From: an uncultured Bacteroidales bacterium
Lineage (GTDB): Bacteria > Bacteroidota > Bacteroidia > Bacteroidales > F082
Reading direction: 5' to 3'
DNA: 64,000 bases
Assembly: GCA_905236635.1 (NCBI GenBank)
Contig: CAJOCJ010000003.1
Span: forward strand, 1 to 64,000
Part shown: positions 8,902 to 22,572 of the stretch, piece after piece
Layout of the letters: the number at the start of each line of letters is the position of its first letter
How positions within the stretch are numbered: the stretch's first letter is position 1
Translations under genes and position numbers: made by a program
The notes under the pieces: generated by a model
Told to the model about the DNA's origin: nothing
Databases searched by the model: none
What the model saw: the letters and a program-made list of their open reading frames with translations, nothing else

Positions 8902-10344
8902 ATGTTGTTTCAGTCCATAGAGTTTTTGATATTTCTGCCAATAGTTTTTCTGCTCTATTGGTTCGTTTTCAAGCGATTGAAATACCAAAATATGCTTGTG
9001 CTTGTCGCAAGCTATATCTTCTATGGATGGTGGAACTGGCGTTTTCTGATTCTCATCGCAATCACCAGTGGTTTCAGCTACTGGAGCGGCATTTTAATTA
9101 AAAAATATGAAACAAAGCCTAATAAAGCAAAATGGATTAGCGCAGGTAATATCATACTTAACTTATTGATACTCTGTGTGTTTAAATATTTCAATTTCTT
9201 TGCGGAAAGTTTTGTACAGCTGTTCAACGCCTTAGGTATGCATCTCGACTGGGCCTCGGTTTCTATCATCCTGCCAGTGGGCATAAGTTTTTACACCTTC
9301 CAGGCATTGAGTTACACCATCGACGTTTACCGAAAAAAGATTGAGCCAACCCACGACGCCATTGCGTTTTTCGCTTACATTAGTTTCTTCCCGCAACTCG
9401 TGGCAGGTCCTATCGAACGCTCAACCAACCTCCTTCCGCAGTTTCAGAAAGAACGCAATTTCAACTGCGAAAATGGTGTAAGTGGATTGCGCCAGATGCT
9501 ATGGGGATTCTTCAAAAAGATAGTGATTGCTGACCAATGCGCGAAATATGTTGACGTGGTCTTCGCCGACTACGCCGCTCAAAACGGAAGCACACTGCTC
9601 CTCGCCGTATTTCTTTTCTCGATACAGATCTACGCTGATTTTTCGGGTTATTCCGATATAGCCATAGGTACTGCTAAGTTGTTCGGTATCAGACTGATGC
9701 GCAACTTCGACAACCCGTATTTCAGTCGCGACATAGCCGAGTTCTGGAGGAGATGGCACATCTCGCTCACCACCTGGTTTCGCGATTATGTCTACATCCC
9801 TCTTGGAGGCAGTCGAGTGTCGAAAGCGAAAATTGTCCGTAACACATTCATTATCTTTTTGTTAAGCGGTTTTTGGCATGGCGCCAACTGGACCTTCATC
9901 GCATGGGGTGCCTATCACGCAATATTATTTCTGCCGCTGATATTACTCGGGAAGAACCGTAAGTATTTAACAAACATCGCTGAAAATCAATGGGTTCCAA
10001 ATGTGAGAGAACTGCTTCAGATGCTTTTGACGTTTGTTTTAGTGGCCTTTGGCTGGATTTTCTTCCGCTCTGCAACGATTGGCGACGCATTTTTGTTTAT
10101 CTCGACCATATTCAATTCGTCAATAATAGGTCCTATTATGCTTGTTAATGGGATGAATATCAATATATTACTGATTTTTATTCTAATTATGGCATTTTTG
10201 GAATGGTTTAATCGTAATGGCGATTTCGGCTTTGATATTGTGAAATGGAATGTCGTTTTCCGTCATCTGTTTTATTACGCATTGCTTTTTTTAATTTTAT
10301 TATATATCGCTGAAAATGAATCGTTTATATATTTCCAATTTTAA
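8902..10344 (+). CDS. MBOAT family O-acyltransferase (AlgI/DltB-like)
   Basis: PVGISFYTFQALSYTIDVYR, FFPQLVAGPIER, FWRRWHISLTTWFRDYVYIPLGGSR, FWHGANWTFIAWG. Confidence 0.93.
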   Translation: MLFQSIEFLIFLPIVFLLYWFVFKRLKYQNMLVLVASYIFYGWWNWRFLILIAITSGFSYWSGILIKKYETKPNKAKWISAGNIILNLLILCVFKYFNFFAESFVQLFNALGMHLDWASVSIILPVGISFYTFQALSYTIDVYRKKIEPTHDAIAFFAYISFFPQLVAGPIERSTNLLPQFQKERNFNCENGVSGLRQMLWGFFKKIVIADQCAKYVDVVFADYAAQNGSTLLLAVFLFSIQIYADFSGYSDIAIGTAKLFGIRLMRNFDNPYFSRDIAEFWRRWHISLTTWFRDYVYIPLGGSRVSKAKIVRNTFIIFLLSGFWHGANWTFIAWGAYHAILFLPLILLGKNRKYLTNIAENQWVPNVRELLQMLLTFVLVAFGWIFFRSATIGDAFLFISTIFNSSIIGPIMLVNGMNINILLIFILIMAFLEWFNRNGDFGFDIVKWNVVFRHLFYYALLFLILLYIAENESFIYFQF

Positions 10345-10347
10345 GAA

Positions 10348-11361
10348 ATGAAGAGGTTTATTAAGAAATTGTCGGTCTTTTGCATCCCGCTGCTGGTTTT
10401 GGTGGCTTGGTACGTTTATGTGATGGCAAACATGACTGGCGACCTCGGAAATCTCGGAATGATTCCTTTCGGTTGTTATGATGTGGGCGAAAAACCTGGT
10501 TTTATTGAATATTACGACGCTTTTTCTATTGAAGAAGCACAAAATGCCGATATTGTTGTGCTTGGCGACTCGTTTACCAACAGAAATGTCGACAGTTATA
10601 TGAATTATCTGGGGTATGCTCTCGGCAAAAAAGTCTGCCATCTGTATATCGCTAATCGGGAAACTAATATTTGCGCTGTAGCTAATAAGCTGATTGACAA
10701 TGAATTACTGCCAAATTGTAAGGTTTTTATTCTCGAATCCGCTGAACGCACCGCTGTTATGCGCCTCAGCAATTGTTTTAATGATGCTAAAATCACTTTT
10801 AAAGAACGTAGTGAGGATTCCCCTAACAGATTTAATGTATCTAAATATTTGAACCTCAATAAATTAAGTTCGTTGATAAAGTTAAAATTGAATATTGATA
10901 ATCCTGTTAAGAAACTACAACTTGACGGTGACTTTTTTACGAACAGATACTCTGATAAGCTTTATTTTTATGTTTCAAAAACGGATGATGATGGCGATTT
11001 GTGGTATCGTAAGTATAATGCGCAAGATTATGCTAAAGCTAAGTCTAACCTATTGAAACTAAGAGATAAAGCTGTTGCAAATGGTATCGATTTCTATTTT
11101 TTGATGCCTTCCGACAAGTTTGACATGTATTATGATCATATAATTGACAATCCTTATCCTGAAAATCCAGTTTTTGACTGTTTTTCAGATATTGACACCA
11201 CATGGTATCTCTCTGGTAAACAAATACTTATGCCTTATTTGAGAGATGGTGTAAAGGATATTTACATGGTTAATGACACGCATTGGTCGCGTATTTCCGC
11301 CAAGATAATAGGGGAGCGGCTGGCTCGTTTAATCGAGCTTAAGCACGGCGAGGAACGCTGA
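10348..11361 (+). CDS. AlgJ/AlgX-like SGNH-type protein, likely partner of the MBOAT acyltransferase
   Basis: [14 protein letters not shown]-like motif and C-terminal VNDTHWS (DxHW) motif; N-terminal TM; adjacent to MBOAT. Confidence 0.7.
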   Translation: MKRFIKKLSVFCIPLLVLVAWYVYVMANMTGDLGNLGMIPFGCYDVGEKPGFIEYYDAFSIEEAQNADIVVLGDSFTNRNVDSYMNYLGYALGKKVCHLYIANRETNICAVANKLIDNELLPNCKVFILESAERTAVMRLSNCFNDAKITFKERSEDSPNRFNVSKYLNLNKLSSLIKLKLNIDNPVKKLQLDGDFFTNRYSDKLYFYVSKTDDDGDLWYRKYNAQDYAKAKSNLLKLRDKAVANGIDFYFLMPSDKFDMYYDHIIDNPYPENPVFDCFSDIDTTWYLSGKQILMPYLRDGVKDIYMVNDTHWSRISAKIIGERLARLIELKHGEER

Positions 11362-13125
11362 TTGAGGCACCTCGACGTTGCCGATCTGACGCATACGTTT
11401 CTTTCCTTCTTTCTGTTTCTCAAGGAGCTTGCGCTTACGCGAGATATCGCCGCCGTAGCACTTCGCTGTGACGTCTTTTCGTACCTGGCGAACGGTCTCT
11501 CTTGCGATGATCTTCGCTCCAATGGCTGCCTGTATGGCGATGTCGAACTGCTGACGTGGTATCAACTCCTTTAGTTTCTCGCACATGCGTCGTCCGAAAG
11601 AGTAGGCGTGGTCAACGAAAATAAGGGTTGAAAGCGCATCGACAGTGTCGCCGTTGAGCATGATGTCGAGTTTCACCAGCTTCGATGGCTTGTAGCCGCA
11701 GATATGATAGTCGAAAGAGGCATAACCTCTTGATATTGACTTCAGTTTGTCGTAGAAATCGAACACGATCTCGCTCAATGGCATCTCGAAGGTGAGTTCC
11801 ACACGGTCGGTGGTGAGATACACCTGGTTTTTCAAGATGCCTCGTCTCTCGATGCAAAGCGTCATGATGGAACCTACGTACTCGTTTTGCGAGATGATCT
11901 GTGCCATGATATAAGGCTCGTCGATGTGGTCGAGCTTGGTGGCCTCCGGCATGCCGCTAGGGTTATGCACATCCACTACGCTGCCATCGGTGAGATATGC
12001 CTTGAACGACACGTTAGGCACCGTGGTGATGACGTCCATATTGAACTCTCTGTCGAGACGTTCCTGGATGATCTCCATGTGCAGCAATCCCAAGAAACCA
12101 CAACGGAATCCGAAGCCCAGCGCCGCCGACGATTCCGGCTCCCATACCAACGAGGCGTCGTTCAGTTGCAGCTTCTCCAACGAGCTCCTGAGTTCTTCGT
12201 AGTCATCGGCATCTACAGGATAAACGCCAGCAAACACCATCGGCTTCACGTTCTCGAAGCCAGCGATGGGCTTGTCACAAGGGTTGTCGACAGAGGTTAT
12301 AGTGTCGCCGACTTTCACCTCTTTCGAGGTCTTGATGCCGGAAATGATATAGCCCACGTTGCCCGCCGACAGCTCTTTCTTAGGCACCTGCTTCATCTGA
12401 AGCACGCCGATCTCGTCGGCGTCGTATTCCATGCCGGTATTGAAAAACTTGACGTTTTCGCCAGTCTTAATAGTTCCGTTCATGATACGGAAATAGGCTA
12501 TGATGCCTCTGAATGAGTTGAAGACAGAGTCGAAAATCAAGGCTTGAAGTGGTGCCTCGGGGTCGCCTTTCGGTGCAGGGATGCGCTTGACGATGGCCTC
12601 CAAAATCTCCGGAACGCCTTCTCCTGTGCGTGCCGAGCAGCGTAAAATATCTTCACGCGGACAGCCTAAGAGATCCACAATCTGGTCCTCCACCTTCTCG
12701 GGCTGCGCGCTTTCCATGTCGATTTTATTCAAAACAGGGATGACCTCCAAGTCGTGGTCGATGGCCATATAAAGGTTACTAATCGTCTGAGCCTGAATGC
12801 CTTGCGACGCGTCAACGACCAGCAAGGCGCCTTCGCATGCCGCTATCGAACGTGAGACCTCATACGAAAAGTCGACGTGACCGGGGGTGTCGATAAGATT
12901 CAGGGTATAGACCTCTCCCTCATGCTCGTATTTCATCTGGATGGCATGGCTCTTGATGGTGATGCCACGCTCGCGCTCAAGGTCCATATCGTCCAAAACC
13001 TGATCCACTAACTCTTTCTTGGTCAAAGTGTTAGTGAGCTCGATGAGTCTGTCGGCCAAAGTGCTTTTTCCATGGTCGATATGAGCTATAATACAGAAAT
13101 TTCGAATCTTATCCATAAAAAACAA
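11329..13125 (-). CDS. lepA: Elongation factor 4 (LepA)
   Basis: [39 protein letters not shown]-terminal [24 protein letters not shown]. Confidence 0.97.
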   Translation of the reverse strand: MFFMDKIRNFCIIAHIDHGKSTLADRLIELTNTLTKKELVDQVLDDMDLERERGITIKSHAIQMKYEHEGEVYTLNLIDTPGHVDFSYEVSRSIAACEGALLVVDASQGIQAQTISNLYMAIDHDLEVIPVLNKIDMESAQPEKVEDQIVDLLGCPREDILRCSARTGEGVPEILEAIVKRIPAPKGDPEAPLQALIFDSVFNSFRGIIAYFRIMNGTIKTGENVKFFNTGMEYDADEIGVLQMKQVPKKELSAGNVGYIISGIKTSKEVKVGDTITSVDNPCDKPIAGFENVKPMVFAGVYPVDADDYEELRSSLEKLQLNDASLVWEPESSAALGFGFRCGFLGLLHMEIIQERLDREFNMDVITTVPNVSFKAYLTDGSVVDVHNPSGMPEATKLDHIDEPYIMAQIISQNEYVGSIMTLCIERRGILKNQVYLTTDRVELTFEMPLSEIVFDFYDKLKSISRGYASFDYHICGYKPSKLVKLDIMLNGDTVDALSTLIFVDHAYSFGRRMCEKLKELIPRQQFDIAIQAAIGAKIIARETVRQVRKDVTAKCYGGDISRKRKLLEKQKEGKKRMRQIGNVEVPQSAFLAVLKLD

Positions 13126-13261
13126 TTAATCTTGCAAAGATACTAAAAATCTTAATATTCCACCTAAATTTTATTTTTAAAAAAAATTCTTGAATATTGC
13201 TTGTTTTATTAAAAAATAGTGTCTAACTTTGCAAAACAATTAAAACATGAAATTTTATTAA

Positions 13262-14301
<1,040 letters not shown>

Positions 14302-14302
<1 letters not shown>

Positions 14303-16521
14303 TGACTCTACCCGATACATATACGCAGGACGAAAAGATTGAACTCGAACGGCAGTTCAACGAGCTCCTACAGTGTTGGAAATCAAGGAAAAACGAGCAG
14401 GATGTGGCTCTGGTGACAGAGGCATTCCTGCTCGCTGCCAATGCTCATAAAGATGCCCGCCGCCGCTCGGGAGAGCCATATATGTATCACCCCCTCGCCG
14501 TGGCTACCATCATAGCAGGCGAGATGGGAATGGGACGCACCTCCATCATCTGCGCACTCTTACATGACGTGGTGGAGGATACCGATTATACCCTGGAATA
14601 TATCAGCGAGCATTTCGGCGAGAAGGTGGCGAAGATAGTAGATGGCGTCACCAAACTCACCAACGAGGACTTCAACGATGAGAAGGCGAGGAGCATGCAG
14701 GCCGAGACATTCCGTAAGGTCATCATGAGCATGTCGTACGACATCCGTGTCATACTTGTGAAACTCGCCGACCGACTGCATAACATGCGCACCCTCAGCG
14801 CGATGCCTCACCACAAACAGCTCAAGATAGCATCCGAGACGACGCAGATTTACGCCCCGATAGCCTACCGACTCGGTCTTTACAAAGTGAAAATAGAGCT
14901 CGACGACCTCTGTCTGAAGTATATCAACCCTGCCGTTTTCGACTCGGTGCAGAAACAGCTCTGTGAGGTTAGAGAGAAGAAACTTAATGAGTTGGAGGAG
15001 TTCCTTGCACCAGTCAAGGCGGAGCTGGAACAACGTGGCATCAAGGTGAGGACCATGGCCATCGAGCGTAACGTGAGCTCGGTATGGGAGCGTATGGTGA
15101 AGTTCGGCATGTCACTAGAAGAAGTTTACGACGTATATGTCGCCCGTATCATCATCGACTGCCCCAAGGTGGAGGATGAGAAGGTACAATGCTGGGAGAC
15201 ATTCGCCGTGTTCACCAAGTATTACTATCCCGACAATAAAAAGATGCGCGACTGGGTGTCGTTCCCAAAGACCAACGGTTATTCGTCGATACATGCCGTG
15301 TTTATGAACAAACAGGGCAACTGGGTGGAGACACAGATACGCACCGAGCGCATGGACGAGATAGCGGAGAACGGATTTGCCGCTTATTGGAAATACCGCG
15401 ACCAGAACTCCACCGCCGAGTCGGGCCTCGACCTCTGGATGAAGGTTGTCAAGGACCTGGTACAGCAAGCCGACGAGAACCAGGCGACGGCGATAGAGTT
15501 TATCGACAGCTTCAAGCTCGACCTCTTCAACGACGAGATCTTCGTATTCACACCAAATGGCGACAAGATAACATTGCCGAAAGGCTCCACGGTGCTTGAC
15601 TTCGCATATAATATCCATAGCGACCTCGGCAATCATTGCGTGGGAGCTAATATCAACAAAAAGCTGTCGCCTATACACACCGAGCTGAAGATGGGCGACC
15701 AGGTGGAGGTCATCACTTCTGAACACCAGGAGCCACAGGAGAAATGGTTTGACTACCTCGCCACCTCGAGCGCCAAGAGCCGTCTCAAAAACGGAATCAA
15801 AGAATTCCGTAAGGTATTCAAAGAAAAAGGCAAGGCGATGCTGAGGGAGTTCTTCGAGCATGCCCATGTCGACTTCAGCAAACAGAACCGAAACAAACTG
15901 GCGGAGAGCTTTAACCTGGCTAACCGCAACGACCTTTACTATTATGTGGCTATAAATAAGATTGGCCAACAGGAGGTGGAGAACATCCTCAAGAAAAACG
16001 ACGCCAGCTGGTCGGATTATCTTGTAAAATATCTCACTTTAGGTTTCGTCAGACCATCGTCGAAGAAAAACGAAGAAAAGACTGGCGATGTCGACGTCTC
16101 AGGATACGTCATCTCTACATGCTGTAACCCTATCCCAGGCGATGATGTGGTGGCGATAAGCCTTCCGGGAGAGCCTGTCCAGATTCATCATCCCGAGTGT
16201 CCGGAGGCCCAGAAACTCATGTCGCGCTATGGCGAGAGCATCGTCAAGGCGAGATGGCAGTTTGGTGAAGAGTTTGCGTTCCTTGCAACGCTTAAAGTGT
16301 TGGCAGTCAATAAGATGGGATTTGGAGCTATGCTGTTTGACATTATCACAAACCAAGAAAAACTCGACATGCAGGCCATGGAGATGAAGATTGAAGGCGG
16401 CATGGTTGTCGCCATCGTCTCGGTGTATGTCAACAACCTGAAAACCCTTGAGAATCTTATCGAAAAGATTAAGAAACTCGACCTCGTGAAGAAAGTCGAA
16501 AGAGTAGGGAAGAAATCGTAA
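14302..16521 (+). CDS. RelA/SpoT family (p)ppGpp synthetase/hydrolase
   Basis: HD domain (YMYHPLAVATI...ALLHDVVEDTDY), synthetase, TGS (ITLPKGSTVLDFAYNIH) and ACT regions. ATG overlaps the gap stop (TGATG). Confidence 0.93.
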
Positions 16522-16634
16522 AATTTTTTTGTGAAAATTGTATTTTTGAGTTCAAATTTTTCGTATATTTGAACCGTATTTTGTTTTGTATAAACAAATT
16601 ATAAATCTTTGATTTATAAATCATTAAATTTTGA

Positions 16635-17935
<1,301 letters not shown>

Positions 17936-17936
<1 letters not shown>

Positions 17937-19087
17937 TGATAATCCTAGAAAAACCATACGTCTCCGCTCCGTTAGTCGAGTATCTGGAGAAATCACAAAT
18001 AGCAGTTTTGAGAAACGAGATGTCGGAGCTTCTTGTGAAGAAGGGGCATCAACTTAACCTCGTGAACGACAACGAGTTCGTCGAAGGATATAAGAAAAGC
18101 GGCAAACTCTACGCTGTGTCGGAAAATGCACTCGTGTGGCTCTATCCACATCTCGAAGGAACCGAGCTTATTGAGAAGGTTAAGATAGTGAAAGACAAAG
18201 CCGAATTCCGTAAGATCTGCGCCAAGATTTTTCCTGACTTCTATTATAAAGAGGTGGAAATGAACGAGTTGCGCAGTCTGGACCCCGACAAACTGCCGCT
18301 TCCTCTAGTAATAAAACCGGCAGTGGGATTCCTCAGCGTGGGCGTGTATATCGTCCGCAACAAAGAGGAATGGAACAACGCCCTCGACGACATCGACCGT
18401 AACTTCGCAAAACAGTGTGCAGTGTTCCCGGAAACGGTGGTGAAGAGCGGAAAGTTCGTGCTTGAAGACTTCATCCAAGGCGAGGAATATGCCGTTGATG
18501 CTTATTATGACAAAGATGGTAGGCCAAACATTATCAATATCTTCCATCATATCTTCAAGAGCGAGACCGACGTAAGCGACAGGCTTTACTGCATGAGCAA
18601 GGAGATCTTTGAGAAGAACTATGGGCCGTTTAACCAATTCCTCATCGACCTGAATGGCGTGCTTAACCTCCGTAACTTCCCGATGCACATAGAGTTTCGT
18701 GTCGACAAAAACACAGGCAAGGCTATCCCGATTGAGATTAACCCGCTGCGTTTTGCAGGAATGTGTCTTAACGATTTGACACGTCATACCTGCGGACTGC
18801 TGCCTGTACAGGCCTATTTCGAGGGCATCCATCCCGACTATGACACTATGTGGAACGGTATCGAAGACGATGTGTTCAGCTTTGTGGTGCTCGACAAGCC
18901 ATACGAGACAAAGAAAGCCTTCAATTTTGAGAAGGTCAAGAAACATTGGCATGGCGTCGTTGAGACACGCAACATCATGAATCCTGACATGAGCGTGTGG
19001 GGATTCCTGTTCGTGAAGACCGATAAAGACCATCGCAACGAACTGAACGAAATTCTGAATTCAGATCTTACCGAGTTTATTATATAG
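17936..19087 (+). CDS. ATP-grasp domain-containing protein
   Basis: LPLPLVIKPAVGFLSVGVYIV, LEDFIQGEEYAVDAYYD, IEINPLRFAG; start overlaps the purA stop. Confidence 0.8.
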
Positions 19088-19090
19088 TTC

Positions 19091-19130
19091 GTCATTTCGA
19101 GTGAAACGAAGTGGAGTCGAGAAATCCTCC
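19091..19130 (+). repeat. Half-copy of the GTCATTTCGA palindromic repeat
   Basis: GTCATTTCGAGTGAAACGAAGTGGAGTCGAGAAATCCTCC; no distal arm visible. Confidence 0.7.
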
Positions 19131-19159
19131 ATCACCATAATCCAACATATAATAAGGTT

Positions 19160-21481
19160 ATGAAAAGATTATTGTTTATATCCTTCGCGCTACTTCTGGC
19201 ATCATGTACCAGCCGTCATTTCATATCCGATGCCTCCCAACGTGACGAGGTTCATCAAGATTTCCTTGCAAAGCAAGCCGCTATGCCTTATGGCGACCTG
19301 TTTTCAATTTTTAAAGAGGATTTGGTACAAAAAGACCGCGAGGCCCTTGAGTTTCTGTATGCTTACATGCCTTCCTGCGATGTGGCGGATTATGACAATC
19401 AGTATTTTTTAGATAATGTAAAAAAGTCATTCCAGGCAAAAGCCGAGTTGCCATGGGGTGGGAGAGTGCCTGAGAGAGAGTTTAACCATTTTGTCGTCCC
19501 CGTGCGTGTCAACAACGAGAATCTCGATGATTTCCGTATGGTGTATTATGACGAATTGTTCAATAGAGTCAAGGACTTATCGATGTACGACGCTGTGTTG
19601 GAAGTCAACCACTGGTGTCATGAGAAAGTCAACTATAAAGGCTCCGACTCACGTACAAGCGCTCCGATGGCGACCATCAAGACCTCGTGGGGACGCTGTG
19701 GTGAGGAATCGACGCTTCTGGTAGCGGCTCTGCGTACCATATGTATTCCCGCCCGACAGGTCTATACTCCGCGTTGGGCTCATTGTGATGATAATCACGC
19801 CTGGGTGGAGGCATGGGTCGATGGCAAATGGCATTTTCTTGGTGCCTGCGAGCCTGAGCCGGTGCTCGACTTGGGTTGGTTCAACGCTCCTGCATCGCGT
19901 GCATTGCTACTTCACACTCGCGTTTTCGGAAAATACTTCGGTCCTGAAGAGGTCATCGACAGAAACAACAACTACACCGAGATCAACGTGATCGACAACT
20001 ATGCGGAGACAGCAAAACTGAACGTCAAAGTCGTTGATGTTTATGATAAAGGTGTCGACAATGCCCGTGTTGATTTCAAGATTTACAACTATTCTGAGTA
20101 TTGCACTGTTGCGACGAAATACACTGACAATCAAGGTAATACGTGGCTGACAGCTGGCCAGGGCACCATGATGGTCTATGCGTCCAAGGATGGAAAAATA
20201 GGCTGGGAAGTCGTGAATGTGGGAACACTCGATACGATAATAATAGAATTAAATAATCCTACATCTTGTCATCCTTATGATTACGACATTATCCCGCCAG
20301 CGGAAAATGCAAGAATTCCAGAGGTTTCCGCCGAGATGCGAGCTGAGAACAACCGTCGTCTGGCTATCGAGGATTCAATACGAAACGCATATATTGCCCA
20401 ATGTGTGGCGGCCCAAAACGAGGGCGATTACGACCGTGAGATGATGGCGAAGACTTGGGGTAACTATCAGACTATCAAGGATTTCATCGATTATGCGAGA
20501 ACACAGGATAGGGAAGAGGATGCCTATACGCTTCTTCACAACCTCACCGACAAGGATTTGCGTGATGTCACACTCAACGTTTTGATAGATTGTATCGATA
20601 ATGGTGTCATGAACCCGCGTGTCGCCAACGAGATGCTGCGTCCGTTCCCCGCCAACGGATGCGATGTCGATACTATATTGATTAACAACGACTTAAACGT
20701 ACGTCAGATTCCTATGTCGCCTGCTGGAGTGGTCAGGGCCCGTGTCACCGATTCGTATTCGTACGACATTTATAACACCACTTGTTCGCGTCGCGGGGAA
20801 CGGACGCAGCAGGATACATGCATACCCGGTACTCTGATAATCCATTACAATGGTGACGATGATCCACGTTATTACACACATTTTTCAATAAAGAAATTCA
20901 ACGGTAACACCTTCGATTTATTGGCCTACGATGCTATGGACCCAGGCATGGATGTGGGCATGACCTTGTCGCAGCTGATGGTTGACGGAGGACTTGCACT
21001 CGAGCCTGGTAATTACGCCATGAGCAGCGGTCCTCGTCTTGAAGACGGCAGCGTGCTTAACCATTTGGTTTTCTTCACGATACAATCAGGAGAGACTACA
21101 GATGTCGAATTAGTGATGCGTTCCGTCGATTCTTTGAAAAGAGGTGAAAAGATTATAGCCTATCTTGACGGTGGGAGCGAACCGACCACCCATGCCATGC
21201 ATGATATCTCAATTTTAAAAGAAAAATTTGAGAAATATGGTGTAAAAATGACCTTTATCTTCAAAAATGAAGAAGATTTAAAGAATTTTAAGTTGAAGAA
21301 ATTCAATGGGTTACCTCAAAATTTGGAGTTTAAAATCGACTCCGATGCAGCTTTTGATACTATCAATAATCTACCTTATTTCCAAATTATGAATTCGGAT
21401 AACGAGATGATTTTTGAAAAACAAGGTTACACAATAGGCCTGGGGGAACAACTTCTTCGTTATTTCACCGAATTGCCGTAG
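19160..21481 (+). CDS. Transglutaminase-like domain lipoprotein
   Basis: Lipobox LLLASCTS; Cys-His-Asp triad region SWGRCGEESTLLVAALRTICIPARQVYTPRWAHCDDNHAWVEAWVDGKWHFLGACEP. Confidence 0.85.
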   Translation: MKRLLFISFALLLASCTSRHFISDASQRDEVHQDFLAKQAAMPYGDLFSIFKEDLVQKDREALEFLYAYMPSCDVADYDNQYFLDNVKKSFQAKAELPWGGRVPEREFNHFVVPVRVNNENLDDFRMVYYDELFNRVKDLSMYDAVLEVNHWCHEKVNYKGSDSRTSAPMATIKTSWGRCGEESTLLVAALRTICIPARQVYTPRWAHCDDNHAWVEAWVDGKWHFLGACEPEPVLDLGWFNAPASRALLLHTRVFGKYFGPEEVIDRNNNYTEINVIDNYAETAKLNVKVVDVYDKGVDNARVDFKIYNYSEYCTVATKYTDNQGNTWLTAGQGTMMVYASKDGKIGWEVVNVGTLDTIIIELNNPTSCHPYDYDIIPPAENARIPEVSAEMRAENNRRLAIEDSIRNAYIAQCVAAQNEGDYDREMMAKTWGNYQTIKDFIDYARTQDREEDAYTLLHNLTDKDLRDVTLNVLIDCIDNGVMNPRVANEMLRPFPANGCDVDTILINNDLNVRQIPMSPAGVVRARVTDSYSYDIYNTTCSRRGERTQQDTCIPGTLIIHYNGDDDPRYYTHFSIKKFNGNTFDLLAYDAMDPGMDVGMTLSQLMVDGGLALEPGNYAMSSGPRLEDGSVLNHLVFFTIQSGETTDVELVMRSVDSLKRGEKIIAYLDGGSEPTTHAMHDISILKEKFEKYGVKMTFIFKNEEDLKNFKLKKFNGLPQNLEFKIDSDAAFDTINNLPYFQIMNSDNEMIFEKQGYTIGLGEQLLRYFTELP

Positions 21482-22572
21482 ATTCCCAAGAAAATGTCGC
21501 GTAAAAGATCTTGGTCAAGGTCTTTGTACGTCTCAATCCACTTCATATATTGCAGGAAATCTTCTTTCTGCTTCTCGGTATAATGGCTTGCGTATTTGTC
21601 TGATTCGCTGCGTAAGTCGTTGGCAATGAAATTGTTAGGCATCGACATATATCCTGCGCTGATGCGTTCGTCCATCAGCTTGGCGATGTTGTTGAAGTAA
21701 TCGCCCGGATTGCTGTCCATCCTTCGAAGGTCGTCTTCTGTGACAGGCTCGCAGATATGGAAATGCACATGTCCTTTCGGCTGCATGATGCCAGTGAGGA
21801 TGCTGTTGAGGTCCTCTCCTGGGCGTTTCTCATAACGTCCGTTGACCTTTGTAGCGTAAAGTTCCAGTGTTTTCAGCTTGTCGCACGACTCCCATTCATA
21901 AGAAACAGCCACCGGCACTATGTTTAGTTCGGCCAGTGATTTGACTTTGTCGTCTCTGCGGCTCATCCAAAACATCTTGATGATGGCAGGGTCGGTGGCG
22001 TCGATGCCGTCCTTGGTACGACCGTTACGTTGCGCTATCCACACAGACTCTTTTTCTTCCGTGATAACGTGGCGCATATACTCAGACGTATGCATCAGGT
22101 TGTTGTAAAACTCCATCCTGTTGCCTCCGCGTTCGATGCGGAACATCTTGTTGGCCTTACCGAAATCGACGACAAACGGGTGCTCCATAAGGTTGCTGCC
22201 AAAGGTGATCTGGCAGGTGTTGTGACCGCCTCCGATATACAGTATATACTGCAGAAACATCGCGTCAAGCACAATGTCACGATGGTTAGAGACAAACAGA
22301 TAAGGCTTCTTCTCCTTGATGTTTTCCAAGCCTGACCAATCAAATTTTGTGGTGGTCTTTTTTGCCAGAATCTCTATGACTTCCTTTAAAAATCCCACTT
22401 GTAACTCATAGATATTCTTGATGTTACGAAGCTTGTTGCGTAATATTTCCGGATCCGTGCCAGGCATCAGGAAGTTCGCAATCGACGGTATCAGCTCGCT
22501 GTCGGCGATACGCTGCATGGCGGCCGGGAGCTCGTCGGCGTTGTAAGGTCTTATGTCGTCGAAATTAGCCAT
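21460..22572 (-). CDS. Lysophospholipid/glycerol-3-phosphate acyltransferase-like protein
   Basis: LFVSNHRDIVLDAMFLQ (NHxxxxD), FRIERGGNR, WIAQRNGRTKDG. Confidence 0.78.
   Translation of the reverse strand: MANFDDIRPYNADELPAAMQRIADSELIPSIANFLMPGTDPEILRNKLRNIKNIYELQVGFLKEVIEILAKKTTTKFDWSGLENIKEKKPYLFVSNHRDIVLDAMFLQYILYIGGGHNTCQITFGSNLMEHPFVVDFGKANKMFRIERGGNRMEFYNNLMHTSEYMRHVITEEKESVWIAQRNGRTKDGIDATDPAIIKMFWMSRRDDKVKSLAELNIVPVAVSYEWESCDKLKTLELYATKVNGRYEKRPGEDLNSILTGIMQPKGHVHFHICEPVTEDDLRRMDSNPGDYFNNIAKLMDERISAGYMSMPNNFIANDLRSESDKYASHYTEKQKEDFLQYMKWIETYKDLDQDLLRDIFLGIYGNSVK

Noticed and set aside
15115-15969. 284-aa minus-strand ORF opposite the RelA/SpoT gene
   Set aside because: Antisense shadow ORF with no domain support.
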